Below are positions 12,478 to 22,107 of a stretch of DNA of 64,000 nt, piece by piece. The stretch is from Gnetum montanum (lineage: Eukaryota; Streptophyta; Gnetopsida; Gnetales; Gnetaceae). The position numbers and the translations under genes are program-made. Position 1 is the stretch's first letter, and each line of letters opens with the position of its first letter. The stretch is taken from the NCBI GenBank assembly GCA_015680685.1, contig MNCI01030046.1:1-64000 (forward strand), given 5' to 3'. The notes below the pieces were generated by a model. It saw nothing but the letters and a program-made list of their open reading frames with translations, ran no database searches and was not told the origin of the DNA.

Positions 12478-12819
12478 TCAAGGTAACTTATGTCCTTGCA
12501 CATCAGCAACCATGTACACATTAGAGCTAATGACTTCTTTAATTTGGAATGGGCCTGACCACATAGGAGAGAACTTACCTTGAAGATTTGCTTGGTCAAA
12601 TGTTCTACCTTTTTTCGAGACTAGGTCTCCTATATTAAAGACTTCACCAATGTGCTTCGTGTCAAGACGTTGTTTAAAAATTTGTAGATGCTTAAGATTA
12701 TGAAAATCAAGAGCTAATCTTAACTTGCTTGTATCAAGTCTTTCTTTGAGATAAGTTTCAATGATAGGTTTAGGTCTTGATGGGACATCAGATATAGCCT
12801 TTTTAGGAAAATGTTCCAT
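12478..12819 (-). pseudogene. integrase C-terminal tail, element C
   Basis: The 113-residue open frame ends in GDLVSKKGRTFDQANLQGK, then FSPMWSGPFQIKEVISSNVYMVADVQGHKLP. This is the GDLVLRK...GKLSPNWEGPY-type tail found after the catalytic core of Ty3/gypsy integrases, and beyond it another frame gives an FNAFHPKHFYSG-like end. The upstream DRPKPIIETYLKERLDTSKLRLALD segment is the usual approach to the tail. The catalytic DDE core is absent because of an internal deletion. The tail normally helps bind target DNA; here it is a remnant. Confidence 0.75.
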
Positions 12820-13334
12820 GGATGTATCATTAAAACTTCACACATCTTCAAATATTTTAAAAGGTAGGGTTTTACTTACATCTTTATCTTCCCCTAAAGG
12901 TGGTGGATCACTTAGATGACATCCATCATGTTGTTGATAAGGCAAGGTGTCTCCATAGCTTTCTTTACCTTCTCTAGGACTTTGATAGGATTGGATGGAA
13001 TTTACATGAGAGATAGAATTTTTTGTAATTTCACTCACATAGTCATTTTAAACATGTTCATTGTGCTCAACATTAATAACCCCAACATAAAGATTAGTGT
13101 CTTGATCTTCCAAAGATTGATTTTTTTGATCCAAGGTTGTAACTACTTGTTTGTAGAAGCGTTCTTGAGTATAGTCATGTATTCATATTTTCCTTTGATA
13201 GGGATTAATAATTCTTAGAAATCTAACCTAAAGAAGCCCCCAAACTTGGCTTCAAAAGTCCTAGATAGGAGCACACCATAGGTAGTTGACATGTCAACTA
13301 CTAGGATATCTATGTAACATGTGAATGTAGGGTA
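12820..13334 (-). pseudogene. protease-distal connector of element C
   Basis: Continuing from the protease, a GVLLSRTFEAKFGGFFRLDF segment and LLIPIKGKYEYM resemble the GLLLSRDW...L-GYFATDWSH-LWLPYKG block that precedes RT in Tat-type gypsy elements. After it the frame decays, and the integrase tail follows directly, marking the deletion of RT, RNase H and the integrase core. Confidence 0.55.
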
Positions 13335-13694
13335 TTATTTAAGTTGAATTTTCACTTCTCTTAATGACCCTACTATAGGTACATTGGACCCATCAAGTTG
13401 AATCACATTTTTCATTTGTGGTATCATTTGTGCTCCTAAAGTCTTACATACCTCAAGTGGCATGACACTAATAGTTGCTCCAGAATCCATCAAACAATTG
13501 TGAACATTCTTTCCTAAAATAATTAGAGTTGTTAGAAAAGGAGGTTGCTCTTTCTTGCTCATCATGGAATTGTTTACATTTTGTACTGATAATGTGTTAG
13601 GACTTTCTGTGAAGTGAACTTGCCTTTTAGGGGTTGGGGTTGTTTCTTTTCTAGTTTTAGGTGTATGAACTATCTCTTTAACTATCTCTTTCAT
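13335..13694 (-). pseudogene. aspartic protease domain, element C
   Basis: The 119-codon open frame contains LMDSGATISVMPLEVCKTLG, with the catalytic D-S-G triad intact (about 13461-13494), then IQLDGSNVPIVGSLREVKIQLK. It is preceded by a Pro/Thr/Lys-rich linker. Pepsin-like retroelement proteases cut the Gag-Pol precursor. The core motif survives, but the frame has no start of its own and the polyprotein around it is broken. Confidence 0.8.
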
Positions 13695-13960
13695 TTTGTT
13701 AAATTATAAAAGGTCATACATTGAGATGTTAGCTTTGGTTTTCTTCAAATCCTAAACTAGATCATAAGTCTTGTGTTCATCTTTAGCTTCTTGTTGAGGT
13801 GGAGTCCTTCAAAGTATAGAAGGTGGGTTTGTTCGTTGTGGAGTATTTGTTTGAGATGATCCAATTTGAGTATTTATGTTACTTTATCTAGGAGCTCTTC
13901 TATTTGAAGGAGTGTAAGGGTCAGTCCTAGTTTGTTGTTGTGTGTTGTTCATGACAAGAA
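13695..13960 (-). pseudogene. gag N-terminal remnant, element C
   Basis: Reading on the minus strand from about 13951, MNNTQQQTRTDPYTPSNRRAP opens the frame, followed by a Gln/Thr/Pro-rich segment, then DLKKTKANISMYDLL close to the protease. DLKKTxAxISxxDLL is typical of the end of gypsy gag. The capsid domain that should lie between is missing, so gag is reduced to its two ends. Confidence 0.6.
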
Positions 13961-13987
13961 AAGTTGATAAACAAAAGGTAGGAGAAA

Positions 13988-14006
13988 GGCCCTCCTTCTA
14001 ACACCA
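13988..14006 (-). other. Primer-binding site of element C (tRNA not assigned)
   Basis: The minus strand reads TGGTGTTAGAAGGAGGGCC six bases after the LTR end. Its complement ends in CCA as a tRNA should. Element B uses nearly the same site (22081-22102). I could not match it to a specific plant tRNA from memory. Confidence 0.7.
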
Positions 14007-14012
14007 AAAAGG

Positions 14013-15142
14013 TGTTGATGCATAAATTTTTGTCACACCAACACTGTGAAAGAAAACTCATTTTAGGAGACTATTGCCTAAGGTGCCTTCCATATGGGTA
14101 CAAAAACCCGAGAATAGTCTCAGTTGGAGAGGGCTATGTGGCCTTTTGAAAATAGTAAACGAAACCAAAGAAATCAAGATTTAAAGTGAATGAATCTGAG
14201 TTTAAATTGAATAACTATCTCAAAGTTGAGAATATAATAAGTAACTAAAAGAAATGAATTTTCCCTGGTCTCATTGATTCTACTAATCTATGACTACCAA
14301 TGATGTCCATTGCTGGGCAAAAAGACCGTGATCACCGAGAAAGAGGAAAAGAGAGAGAGAGAGAGAGAGAAATAGAGATTGCCCATCGTAGTTCACATAG
14401 GGTAGCAACTATGGTTCTCAAAGCCTACTACTATTTTCCATCTTTTGTGCACTTCCATAGAGAGGAAGATCGTTCACCTAAGTCTACACCACCGTGACAA
14501 GCTCCTACCATTACCGAGAAGATCCTCAAGGATCTAATTTTGAGTCGTTGGCTCCTACCTTGGACCCTCCTTGAAGATCAACTAGAAGCTTGTAAAGAAA
14601 AGAAAAGAAAAGAGGAAATTGTTGCTTAGTGGAGAGGAAGCTGCCCCTCCAGACTAATAGTCAGAGCCTATTTTGGGACTCCCTCCCCTCTCCTTCGTTC
14701 AAGAGGCCCCCTCTAGACTCCATTTTATAGCTATTATGGCCATCCATAATGATGCGTGTGTTTCATGTAATGGCTAAAAAAGCCCCACCACTTATTGTAT
14801 AATAACTCCCACATTCTTGAATTAAGTGCCCACTTATTTCCGTAACCATCGTAACTTCCAAAATATTTGCTACTAATGATCGTAACCACCATCATTAATG
14901 ATCGTAATCACCGTAACTTCTAAAACATTTGCCACTAATGTTCATAACTACCATCATTAATGACCATAATCATCGTAACTTTCGAAACGTTTGCCATTAA
15001 TGTCTGTAACTGCAACTATGAACGACTACCACTCGATAGTTTAAATTCCCACTACTTGCATGATTTTTATTATGGTTATTGAGAGAAATAGAGACATTGA
15101 CAATCATGGCCCCATGTAAGCATGGGAGTGTTGACATCAACA
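14013..15142 (-). repeat. 5' LTR of element C
   Basis: The LTR is 1130 bp with termini TGTTGATG and CATCAACA. On the minus strand the U3 part (14735-15142) contains tandem copies of a roughly 65-bp unit (14838-15025), then a TATA box CTATAAAATGGAG (14722-14734). A GA microsatellite lies at 14345-14375. Confidence 0.85.
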
Positions 15143-15640
15143 CTATCCTACCAAATATCACTAATACTCAACTCCATGTGCAACATCACTATCCTATATA
15201 CCTCACCCCACAATGTAGCATCCTTAGTAACCTTCTAATCCACTTTCTTTAGTTCCCCTACCATCAATGCAAGGAGAATTGGTAAATTAGCCTCAATAAA
15301 TTAATGCAAATATGGTCATATACATACAAATGGAAGATACTATCAACAACTATGATTTTAAATCAAGAAAATATCCTTTCTTTTGGACAAGTCTAGAAAG
15401 AGCTAGTAAGAATTGTAGTTCTTCGAAAATAACAAGAGAAAATGTACCTAAGGCTTCTAATCCAATTTCCATAACTTAAATACTTCCTAAGAAAATAAAG
15501 ATTTGTTAAGAATGGAATCGAGATCTTAAAAATATCATGGTTACTCATACTATAAGAGACTAGATTAAAGTAGAAGTACTTTCCAAGAAGAAAATAGATC
15601 CTAGAAGCCCTTTACTCTATCTATTAATAATAGGAAACAT
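15143..15640 (+). pseudogene. gag C-terminal region of A2 (resumes after element C)
   Basis: This is the continuation of A2 after the insertion. CCATCAATGCAAGGAGAATT and the segments around it match 51860-51890 of A4, and a thin reading toward the protease follows (ITRDWIKVEVLSKKKIDPRSPL-like, about 15560-15620). The frame is heavily damaged. The continuity proves that C is inserted into A2. Confidence 0.6.
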
Positions 15641-16120
15641 ACCATGTAAAGCTCTTTTAAACTTAGGATCAGGGATCAACCTCATATCACAAGATATGTG
15701 CAAGGCTTGGAATCTGCTATCATTAAAGAAATGCAACATCAAATTAGAGCTCATAGAATAATCTATCATAGTTCCACTTGAATAGGTAAAAGATGTAGTA
15801 ACCACTATTAATGGATGATCATACCCTACAAAATTTCTAGTCATTCATGTTGGGTAGAATAAAGGAAAATTTCTAATTATCATGAAAAGAGCATAGCTTA
15901 GCATAATAGATGCTAAGGCTAAACTTAGATACTTAACAAAAAGATCATCACCTAGTGCCATAGTGATCATACCAATAAGTGGGGTTCTAGGAGGATTAGT
16001 AAATAAGAAAAAGTCTAACCTCTTTAAGTCGCTGCACCTAAGCTCAAACCCAAGTCTTTGACCTAAAAAATGAGCAACTTACCATCCTTGAAAATTTCCA
16101 AGAAAGATGAACAAGAACTC
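15641..16120 (+). pseudogene. aspartic protease relic of A2
   Basis: PCKALLNLGSGINLISQDMCKAW is the active-site block with the D-S of DSG changed to N-L. It is followed by LLSLKKCNIKLELIE, VEDVVTTINGWSYPTKFLVIHVG and FLIIMKRA, the same order as in A4 (52200-52470). The enzyme is dead. Confidence 0.75.
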
Positions 16121-16399
16121 ATATAGAAATAAAAAGTTTCATATATTATGTATAATGATGTAGCATGTAACTATGTACAGAAGGTTTGGATGGTTAAATA
16201 AAGAAATATCACAACATGTAGAACATGTATAGAAGATATGTGCATGTAAAAATGCTTGTACGTTGTAGCCACAAAACATGAAGAAACCTAGTGGTTGATA
16301 ACCTAAGAAGAATGTAAATCTAACATATGCATGGAAATAGTTTAATAACTCACAAGTACCTGTATAGATTAAATAGATGAAATGAAGTGACTAAGAAAG

Positions 16400-16920
16400 T
16401 AGCGTTTTCAAATTAAATATCAATTAGAAGAAGACATGAATTGAGAAAAGTTAGAAATTCCTAATAAGCTTGAACCAAAGTCCATAGAACTTAAGACATT
16501 AGCAGACTCACTAGAATATGAGTTCTTAAACTATGGAAAACTACTAATTGTCAATGCCAATCTTAGTCATGAATAAAAAAAAATTGCTTGAGGTAGTAAA
16601 TAAATGACCAAAAACTTTTCCATGATCATATGATGAAATTACTAGAATAGACCCATGCATTTGTCAGCACCAAATCTACATGAACTTTTTAGTAAAACTG
16701 TATCATCAAACTCAATGAAGATTAAATCTAAAATTGAATAAATTATGGAAAAAAAAGCTTGAGAAGCTACTAAAAGCAGGATTCATATATCCAATTATGG
16801 ATAGCAAATGGATGAGCTCATCAATGCTTTTTTGAAGAAAGATGGAAAATGAAGGATTGCATTGATTTTTGATTGTTGAATGTGGCTACTTTCGAGGATC
16901 ACTTTTTTCACAACCTAAAA
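16400..16920 (+). pseudogene. reverse transcriptase N-terminal fragment of A2
   Basis: The approach to RT is present: KTFPWSYDEITRIDPCICQHQIYMNF, then LNLKLNKLWKKKLEKLLKAGFIYPIMDSKWMSS, an RKMENEGLH.FLI segment and ATFEDHFF. This matches the A3 RT (30350-30600). The frame stops at about 16920 before the catalytic YxDD motif, and family A sequence ends there, so A2 is truncated at its 3' side. RT copies the element RNA into DNA in the particle; this piece is not functional. Confidence 0.75.
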
Positions 16921-18000
16921 TTTGCATAGGTTTAATCATTTAATGTTGTAGAGGTATTTCAATAAGTTAATATTATTTTCATATACTAAATAACGAGATT
17001 ATATTATTTTTATTACTATTGTTTTTATTGTTAATGATGATATTGTTTTTATCCTCCTTCATAAGTAAATACAATTGACTTGCTAGAGTATTTTGTTAAA
17101 GTTTTGTATCCTTTACTTTTACTACTATTTAACCTGAGTTAGAAATTTTGTATATTTTATGATTAAATGTTAAAATCCAATTACCCTTAGAAGTTTTTCT
17201 TTCTATCACTTATCATATCTTTACAAGTATTTTATTATACATATCTTTTATTCTTTATGCATTTACAATTATGCACATTTATTATTTATTATGGACATGA
17301 CATTATATCATACCTTGTTCATGGAGCATTTTGGACCCTAACCCTACCTAGGCCATACCCTCTATTACTTTTTGTCATTAAATTGAAATTTTGAGTTTAT
17401 TTCTAATTATAATTAAATATCACATAAATTAGCTTTGGCAAGAAAGTACTTTACTATGGTATACTACATAGAATTTGATCTTATCAATGTGTCTTAGATT
17501 TTCAAAAATACTCATTTTGACCCACGATTCACTACAATTGAAGCTACAATTCTCAAGGTATTACATTTTTAAATTGTTAAAAAAATCTTGCAAAACTTTT
17601 AGCAATTGAACTATACAACTATGATGAATATTTAGATATGATTTTAATGTATGAACATGTAGTGTACTTAATAAGGATTCCATAAATTCAAATGAAATTT
17701 CATTTGAATTTTGTAAATGCCTATTGTAAGAGTTTGAACCCTATGGATAGGAAATACAATAAGAAAATGGATTTGTAAAATGAAGAAGAGAAAAAAAGTT
17801 ATAAAAGTTAAGTCATTTAAAAAAATTTAAAGGTAGTTTCATGCCATGTAAAGGAAGGCAATTAAAAGAGGGAAAAAGATAAGAATATGAAGTATATAAA
17901 TACATGGGCATGTTAGAGCTCAAAAAAATGAATAATAATATTAAAAAATTTGGAGTACATCGAATCATTAAAGAAAAATCTCAATGGCGTTGAAGATGCC
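16921..18000. other. AT-rich spacer, no gene recognised
   Basis: No open frame or element domain is seen. It holds a perfect 28-bp palindrome (17684-17711). Its right edge is the pre-insertion flank of A3; the other side of that site begins at 34712. Confidence 0.5.
17684..17711. repeat. Perfect 28-bp palindrome
   Basis: AAATTCAAATGAAA is immediately followed by its exact reverse complement, with no spacer. Confidence 0.95.
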
Positions 18001-18671
18001 TGATGAGCAGCTAGGTACCCCTACGCCCAACCATACAAATCACGGGTGTTCACATGCGACTCGGTCGAATTCCATAGACTATAAGCACTTAACATACACC
18101 AGACTCTAACTAGTGAAACCTTGGGTTAGAATGGTCGTTGCCTTCCTAATCTCACTTGTGATGTTATGTTCGCAATGGTTAAGTGAGATTAAGGTTAATG
18201 ATTTTTTATAGATTTTTACTTATCTTTTGGCGGCTAATTAAGGTATGAAAAGTAAGGAATAAACTATTATCTAGTCTATAATTATCCTAGCTTGTACTCT
18301 AACTATTCCTAACATAAGTATCTGATCCCATCTTCTGAGCACATTCTAAGAATCTCCTAACACTTCTGGGTTACCAGATGCTAAGCATCACTAGGTTTAC
18401 CAAGTGTTTGATTTACATTCGAGATGGTCGTACTTATGCCCTTTATGAACTACGAATGAGCAATAGTGATTAAGATAACAATAATAGAAACTTAAGTAAT
18501 TAACAGGTAATTAACAAAGCATAAACATATTAAACTACTGAATGCATAAAATAGCTAAGTCCAAATGCTGCAAGGAATGCTTGAATAGTTCGTCTTTATT
18601 GTCGTCATGCCAGTGGACTCAGATATATCAACACTCGAATAAAGAGCTGATCACTTTTCTTACACCTGCTG
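18001..18671 (-). repeat. 3' LTR of A3, U3 deleted
   Basis: This matches 33796-34470 of the 5' LTR closely from the terminal TGATGAGC up to CACCTGCTG (18664-18671). There it joins ORF3 coding sequence instead of continuing into U3. The U3, TATA and polypurine tract were lost in a deletion between ORF3 and the LTR. Confidence 0.85.
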
Positions 18672-18840
18672 GGCTCTTAATTGTGCGGTCAAGGATGGTT
18701 GGATCGACAAGCTGGGCTCTTAATTGGGCTACTTCCATTGTCAAGCATTGACAAGAAACTTGGGCAGCGTCAAGTTGCCCTTTCAAAACGAGGCTCTTAC
18801 CCTTTGCCAAGAGTAGCTCTGACTGGGTTGCAGTAATGTT
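18672..18840 (-). pseudogene. ORF3 of A3, part downstream of element B
   Basis: On the minus strand this reads NITATQSELLLAKGKSLVLKG, then QLDAAQVSCQCLTMEVAQLRAQLVDP. It corresponds to NITVVQSNLITIKGKLAMAETRAKH...QELTILKAKRRDP of A4 (59030-59170), a probable coiled coil. It continues the frame that stops at 24042 on the other side of element B and shares the duplicated ATGTT target site. It runs open to the fusion with the truncated LTR. Confidence 0.75.
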
Positions 18841-19534
18841 TGTACTGTCTGAAATCGTCGGTCTCCGGCTGGAATGAAATAGAAACCTAGAGATCCCTGG
18901 ACACGCACAGAAGACCCTACCTTCGCTTGAGGGCAAGCTGGAATTAACGAAGGCAGAGTACCTTGAGTGGTCCGCACGCGGATCAGACAAGGATTTCCCT
19001 GAACATACACTGATATATTGTACGTTGGGTTATACGTAAACGATGTAACTAATGTAAAATGGAGCGTAAACGTATGGGAACGTAAACAATAAGCATGCAA
19101 TAATGAACAAAAAACTGTAAGAAATCTTAGCGAAAGAAATGTGATAATATTATTGTGAAACTAAAAGTTACAATGCACCGGTCTAACGCAATTGTGAATC
19201 TGACACAAGGCGGATGAAGAGCCCCGGTGGATGTGGAGGGATGATTGTGTGCTGGTTTGAACTGCAAGCACAGCATGAAGGCTATATGCTCAGCGTGCAG
19301 GGTTGAGGTCCAGCGTACAGGTTTTTGTTCGGCTCTGGTTTTTCAGTGTCTTTGGTTCCTTTTTTGTCTCTAGTTTGCTCAAAATTACCCCCCTGATCTA
19401 GTGAAAAATTCAGGTTTTTATGAGATCTTGGGCATTAGATTCGAATCTAGAAGAAGATGAGTGGCTGTAAGGTGAGAAAAATTCAGATCGGGAGACAGGT
19501 GGTGCGTTGATCGAGTGCAGGATATGTTACAACT

Positions 19535-19870
19535 GTACAGCATGCTGCATGCCAGTGTACAGGATGTCAGCGTACAGGATGCCAACATACAGCATGCTAC
19601 ATGCCAACGTATAGCATGCTAGCGTACAGGATGTCAACGTACAGGATGCTAGCGTACAGCATGCCAGCATACAGCATGCCAGCGTACAGCATGCCAGCGT
19701 ACAGCATGCCAGCGTATAACATGCCAGCATACAGCATGCCAACGTACAACATGCTAGCGTACAGGATGTCAGTGTACAGCATGTTAGCGTACAGCATGCT
19801 AGCGTACAGCATGCCAGTTGACAGGATGCTAGTGTACAGCATGCCAGCGTACAGCATGCCAGCGTACACC
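19535..19870. repeat. 15-bp tandem array in B LTR, about 22 copies
   Basis: The unit is CCAGCGTACAGCATG with scattered substitutions. Because 15 is a multiple of three, several frames on both strands stay open through it and give Tyr-Ser-Met-Pro-Ala or Cys-Thr-Leu-Ala repeat peptides that are not real proteins. Confidence 0.95.
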
Positions 19871-20039
19871 AAAAATGTACCCAGCGTACACAGATGAAAA
19901 TGCTTCATTTCAAGGTTAAAAATTGATTTTCGGGTGCCTGTGATGATGCCCAACAGTTGCCCTACCTTTGGGAGTTAATTTCATGTGAAAATCTTGCTAT
20001 TTGGTGCCTGTTTTGGGCTGTTTTTGGTGGTGTACGCCG

Positions 20040-20407
20040 GGCTGCACGCTGGGCGTGCAGAGTACGTATGCTCAGTGTATAGGTCATGGAAGTGCATCAT
20101 TTTGAGGTTGAAACTTGATTTTTAGGTGCCTGAGAGCACTGGGAACCCTGGTGAAGGTCTTGGGGGGTACAGACGCTTAATTCTGGCATGTTTTGACTCA
20201 TTTTTGGGGTCCAAAAGTTGCTCTACGCTGGCTGCACGCTGGGCGTATAGGCTGGGCATACAGGAATGAAAAACCATCATTTGGAGCCCAAAATTTGATT
20301 TTCAAGTGCCTGAGAGCTGCTGGGGACCTTGGGGAAGGTCCTAGGGGGTCTAGACACTCAATTCTGGCATGTTTTAACTCATTTTTAGGGCCCAAAAGTT
20401 GCTCTAA
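20040..20407. repeat. About 180-bp tandem repeats in B 3' LTR, about 2 copies
   Basis: Each unit carries GGGCCCAAAAGTTGCTCTACG, GCTGCACGCTGGGCGTA, ACCATCATTTGGAGCC and TGATTTTCAAGTGCCTGAG. The same units are at 23217-23790 and 53640-54520. Confidence 0.9.
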
Positions 20408-21455
20408 CGAATTGGTGTAACAGATCCTCAAGAGAGGATATGGAGTTACATGGCAAGGCTCTGTACCAGTCTAAGGCTACGCTCGTTAAGGACATAGCAA
20501 ACATGCACAAGATTACATGGGACCAAGCTTGAAGCAATAGAGTTTCTGATGGAAACGTAACTATGTGAGCATTCAGATCTCCCTTCCCATTATATTCAGT
20601 CAGCTGTGGAAGTGTGATTCCCTTGGGTAAAGCTAATGGTGGCACTGAAGAGCTAATTGAATCATCGTGGTAGAAATCCAGTACTTTAACTTGTTCAGTG
20701 TTGGCAGTTTTGAGTTGCTTTATCTCATTAGCTAACGCTTGCATCATTTGTTTTGCTTCTGCCCACTCTTGAGCGGTAGGTAGATTAGTTGGTTGGGGAG
20801 ATTGTTGGGTTGTCATTTGTTGCTGTGGAGTAATGTTCAGAGTTATGGTTGCGAGGTGTGGCACATTGAAGTGAGTGGGTTGTTGAAAAATGGGTATGGT
20901 TACTTGCCTAGCCACAAACTGTGAAGTGATACCCTGGATGTGTAGGGCCGATGCAATGAAAGTGGCCCCATGCGTTTGCACGTGCGGTATGTACTGGGTG
21001 GAGATGGGGGTGGGTAATCTCTGTTGGGATACTGGTGCTTGTGTGCTCATTGACACTAGGTGAGTGGCTATCTGTCCCATGTGAGGATGGACTGATGGAT
21101 TCACATAGGCATGGGAACTAAGGGTGTGGTATGAATCCTCAGGTTCAGATTATGCCTCGAAGTCATCTACATCATGGTGGTTTTGGGGCTTCTCATTAGG
21201 TCACCGTGTGTTTTGACTCCTTTCCAGAAGGAGCTGGGAGATGAGCCTATGATGAGGATCAGAAAGGGGAATGATGTCATATACAGAGGGGACAAATTCA
21301 TGACCTCCCATGTATATGCGCTTGAAGTCTTGTTTTACTGCCTGTTCTATGGTGTCCAGAGGAAGGTTGGCATGAATCTTCACACAGATAAAGTTGTATT
21401 GTTCCTGTGTGAGGATTACGAAGGTGTGTGCATTAGAGGTCTGGGATGACTCCAT
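20408..21455 (-). pseudogene. gag relic of element B, fused to LTR
   Basis: The ATG at 21455 starts MESSQTSNAHTFVILTQEQYN. A stop at 21201-21203 and another near 21130 interrupt an otherwise single frame. The middle is Gln/Thr/Pro-rich and a Retrotrans_gag-like domain follows: LPQLTEYNGKGDLNAHI, then FAMSLTSVALDWYRALPCNSI and SLEDLLHQFVRATF. The canonical domain continues beyond FxxxF; here the frame crosses into LTR sequence at about 20407, so the C-terminal half of capsid, any zinc knuckle and pol are deleted. Gag builds the particle; this copy is inactive. Confidence 0.8.
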
Positions 21456-21827
21456 GGTGATGTGTGACGGGGCAGCATATGAGCTAGCTAACAAGTGCCG
21501 AGTGTGTTTCAGGCTAAGTGTGCAGAGTGTCCAGCGTGTGAACACTGAAAATTTTTTCTAAGTGTCCAGCGTGTACAGCGTAAATGGGAGAAAATTTGGC
21601 TAAGTATAAAATTATGAACCATAGTCGTACGCGGATGGCGATCTCAAGTAAGAGGAAGTCATCTCGGAATTGTTATGTTATGTGTATTGTATGCCTTGGA
21701 CAAGGCGATCCATGTTGGTGGCCGTTAGTACTTAGACCGGTTTGAAGTAGGTGCGAATCGCAGCGAATTTGGCTTTGAAACAGATGCATTTTATGTGTTT
21801 TTGTTGAAAAAACACACTAGCAATATT

Positions 21828-22031
21828 GTAGCAGCGTAAACACTGTAGCAGCGTGAACACTGTAGCAGCGTAAACACTGTAGCAGCGTAAACCCTGTAGC
21901 AACGTAAACCCTGTAGCAGCGTGAACACTGTAGCAGCGTAAACACTGTAGCAGCGTAAACACTGTAGCAGCGTGAACACTATAGTAGCGTAAACACTGTA
22001 GCAGCATGAACACTGTAGTAGCGTAAACCCT
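21828..22031. repeat. 17-bp tandem array in element B leader, 12 copies
   Basis: The unit is GTAGCAGCGTAAACACT, with AAAC/GAAC and CACT/CCCT variants. It lies between the PBS and gag, in the RNA leader where packaging or translation signals would be expected. Confidence 0.95.
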
Positions 22032-22080
22032 GTGTTTGAACAGGTAATGTTATCAGCGTTTCGATTAAACAAAAAACAAG

Positions 22081-22102
22081 TCAGGCCCTCCTTCTAGCGT
22101 CA
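22081..22102 (-). other. Primer-binding site of element B
   Basis: The minus strand reads TGACGCTAGAAGGAGGGCC five bases after the LTR end. It is nearly the same as the PBS of element C, so both probably used the same tRNA primer. Confidence 0.7.
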
Positions 22103-22107
22103 TTTTC

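Larger units (their letters stand above)
10019..15142 (-). mobile_element. Element C: Ty3/gypsy LTR retrotransposon, pol-deleted
   Basis: Two LTRs (10019-11165 and 14013-15142) both start TGTTGATG and end CATCAACA. The PBS lies left of the right-hand LTR, so the element reads on the minus strand. The flanks TTATC (10014-10018) and CTATC (15143-15147) are a target-site duplication with one change, and the sequence on either side joins into A2 gag. The order is 5' LTR, PBS, short gag N-terminus, protease, RNase H-distal scrap, integrase C-terminal tail, 3' LTR. Capsid, RT, most of RNase H and the integrase core are missing, so it is non-autonomous or internally deleted. Confidence 0.85.
18841..20407 (-). 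repeat. 3' LTR of element B, truncated
   Basis: It begins TGTACTGTC and aligns with 22108-23590 and 52581-53780. It carries the 15-bp array (19535-19870) and part of the 180-bp repeats (about 20040-20407). At 20407 it runs directly into gag, with the outer U3 missing. Confidence 0.85.

Noticed and set aside
17330-17350. Telomere-like CCCTAACCCTA
   Set aside because: A single short run with no array; chance occurrence.
19535-19870. A CRISPR-like array of short repeats
   Set aside because: The repeats are contiguous with no spacers, lie in an LTR, and the DNA is from a plant.
19527-19953. Several overlapping open frames on both strands encoding repeats such as YSMPA or CTLAC
   Set aside because: They are a by-product of a 15-bp DNA repeat, whose length is a multiple of three. 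The same happens at 22686-23094 and 53326-53670.
21732-22072. Two 93-codon frames (FTLLQCLRCYS repeats)
   Set aside because: Translation of the 17-bp leader array.
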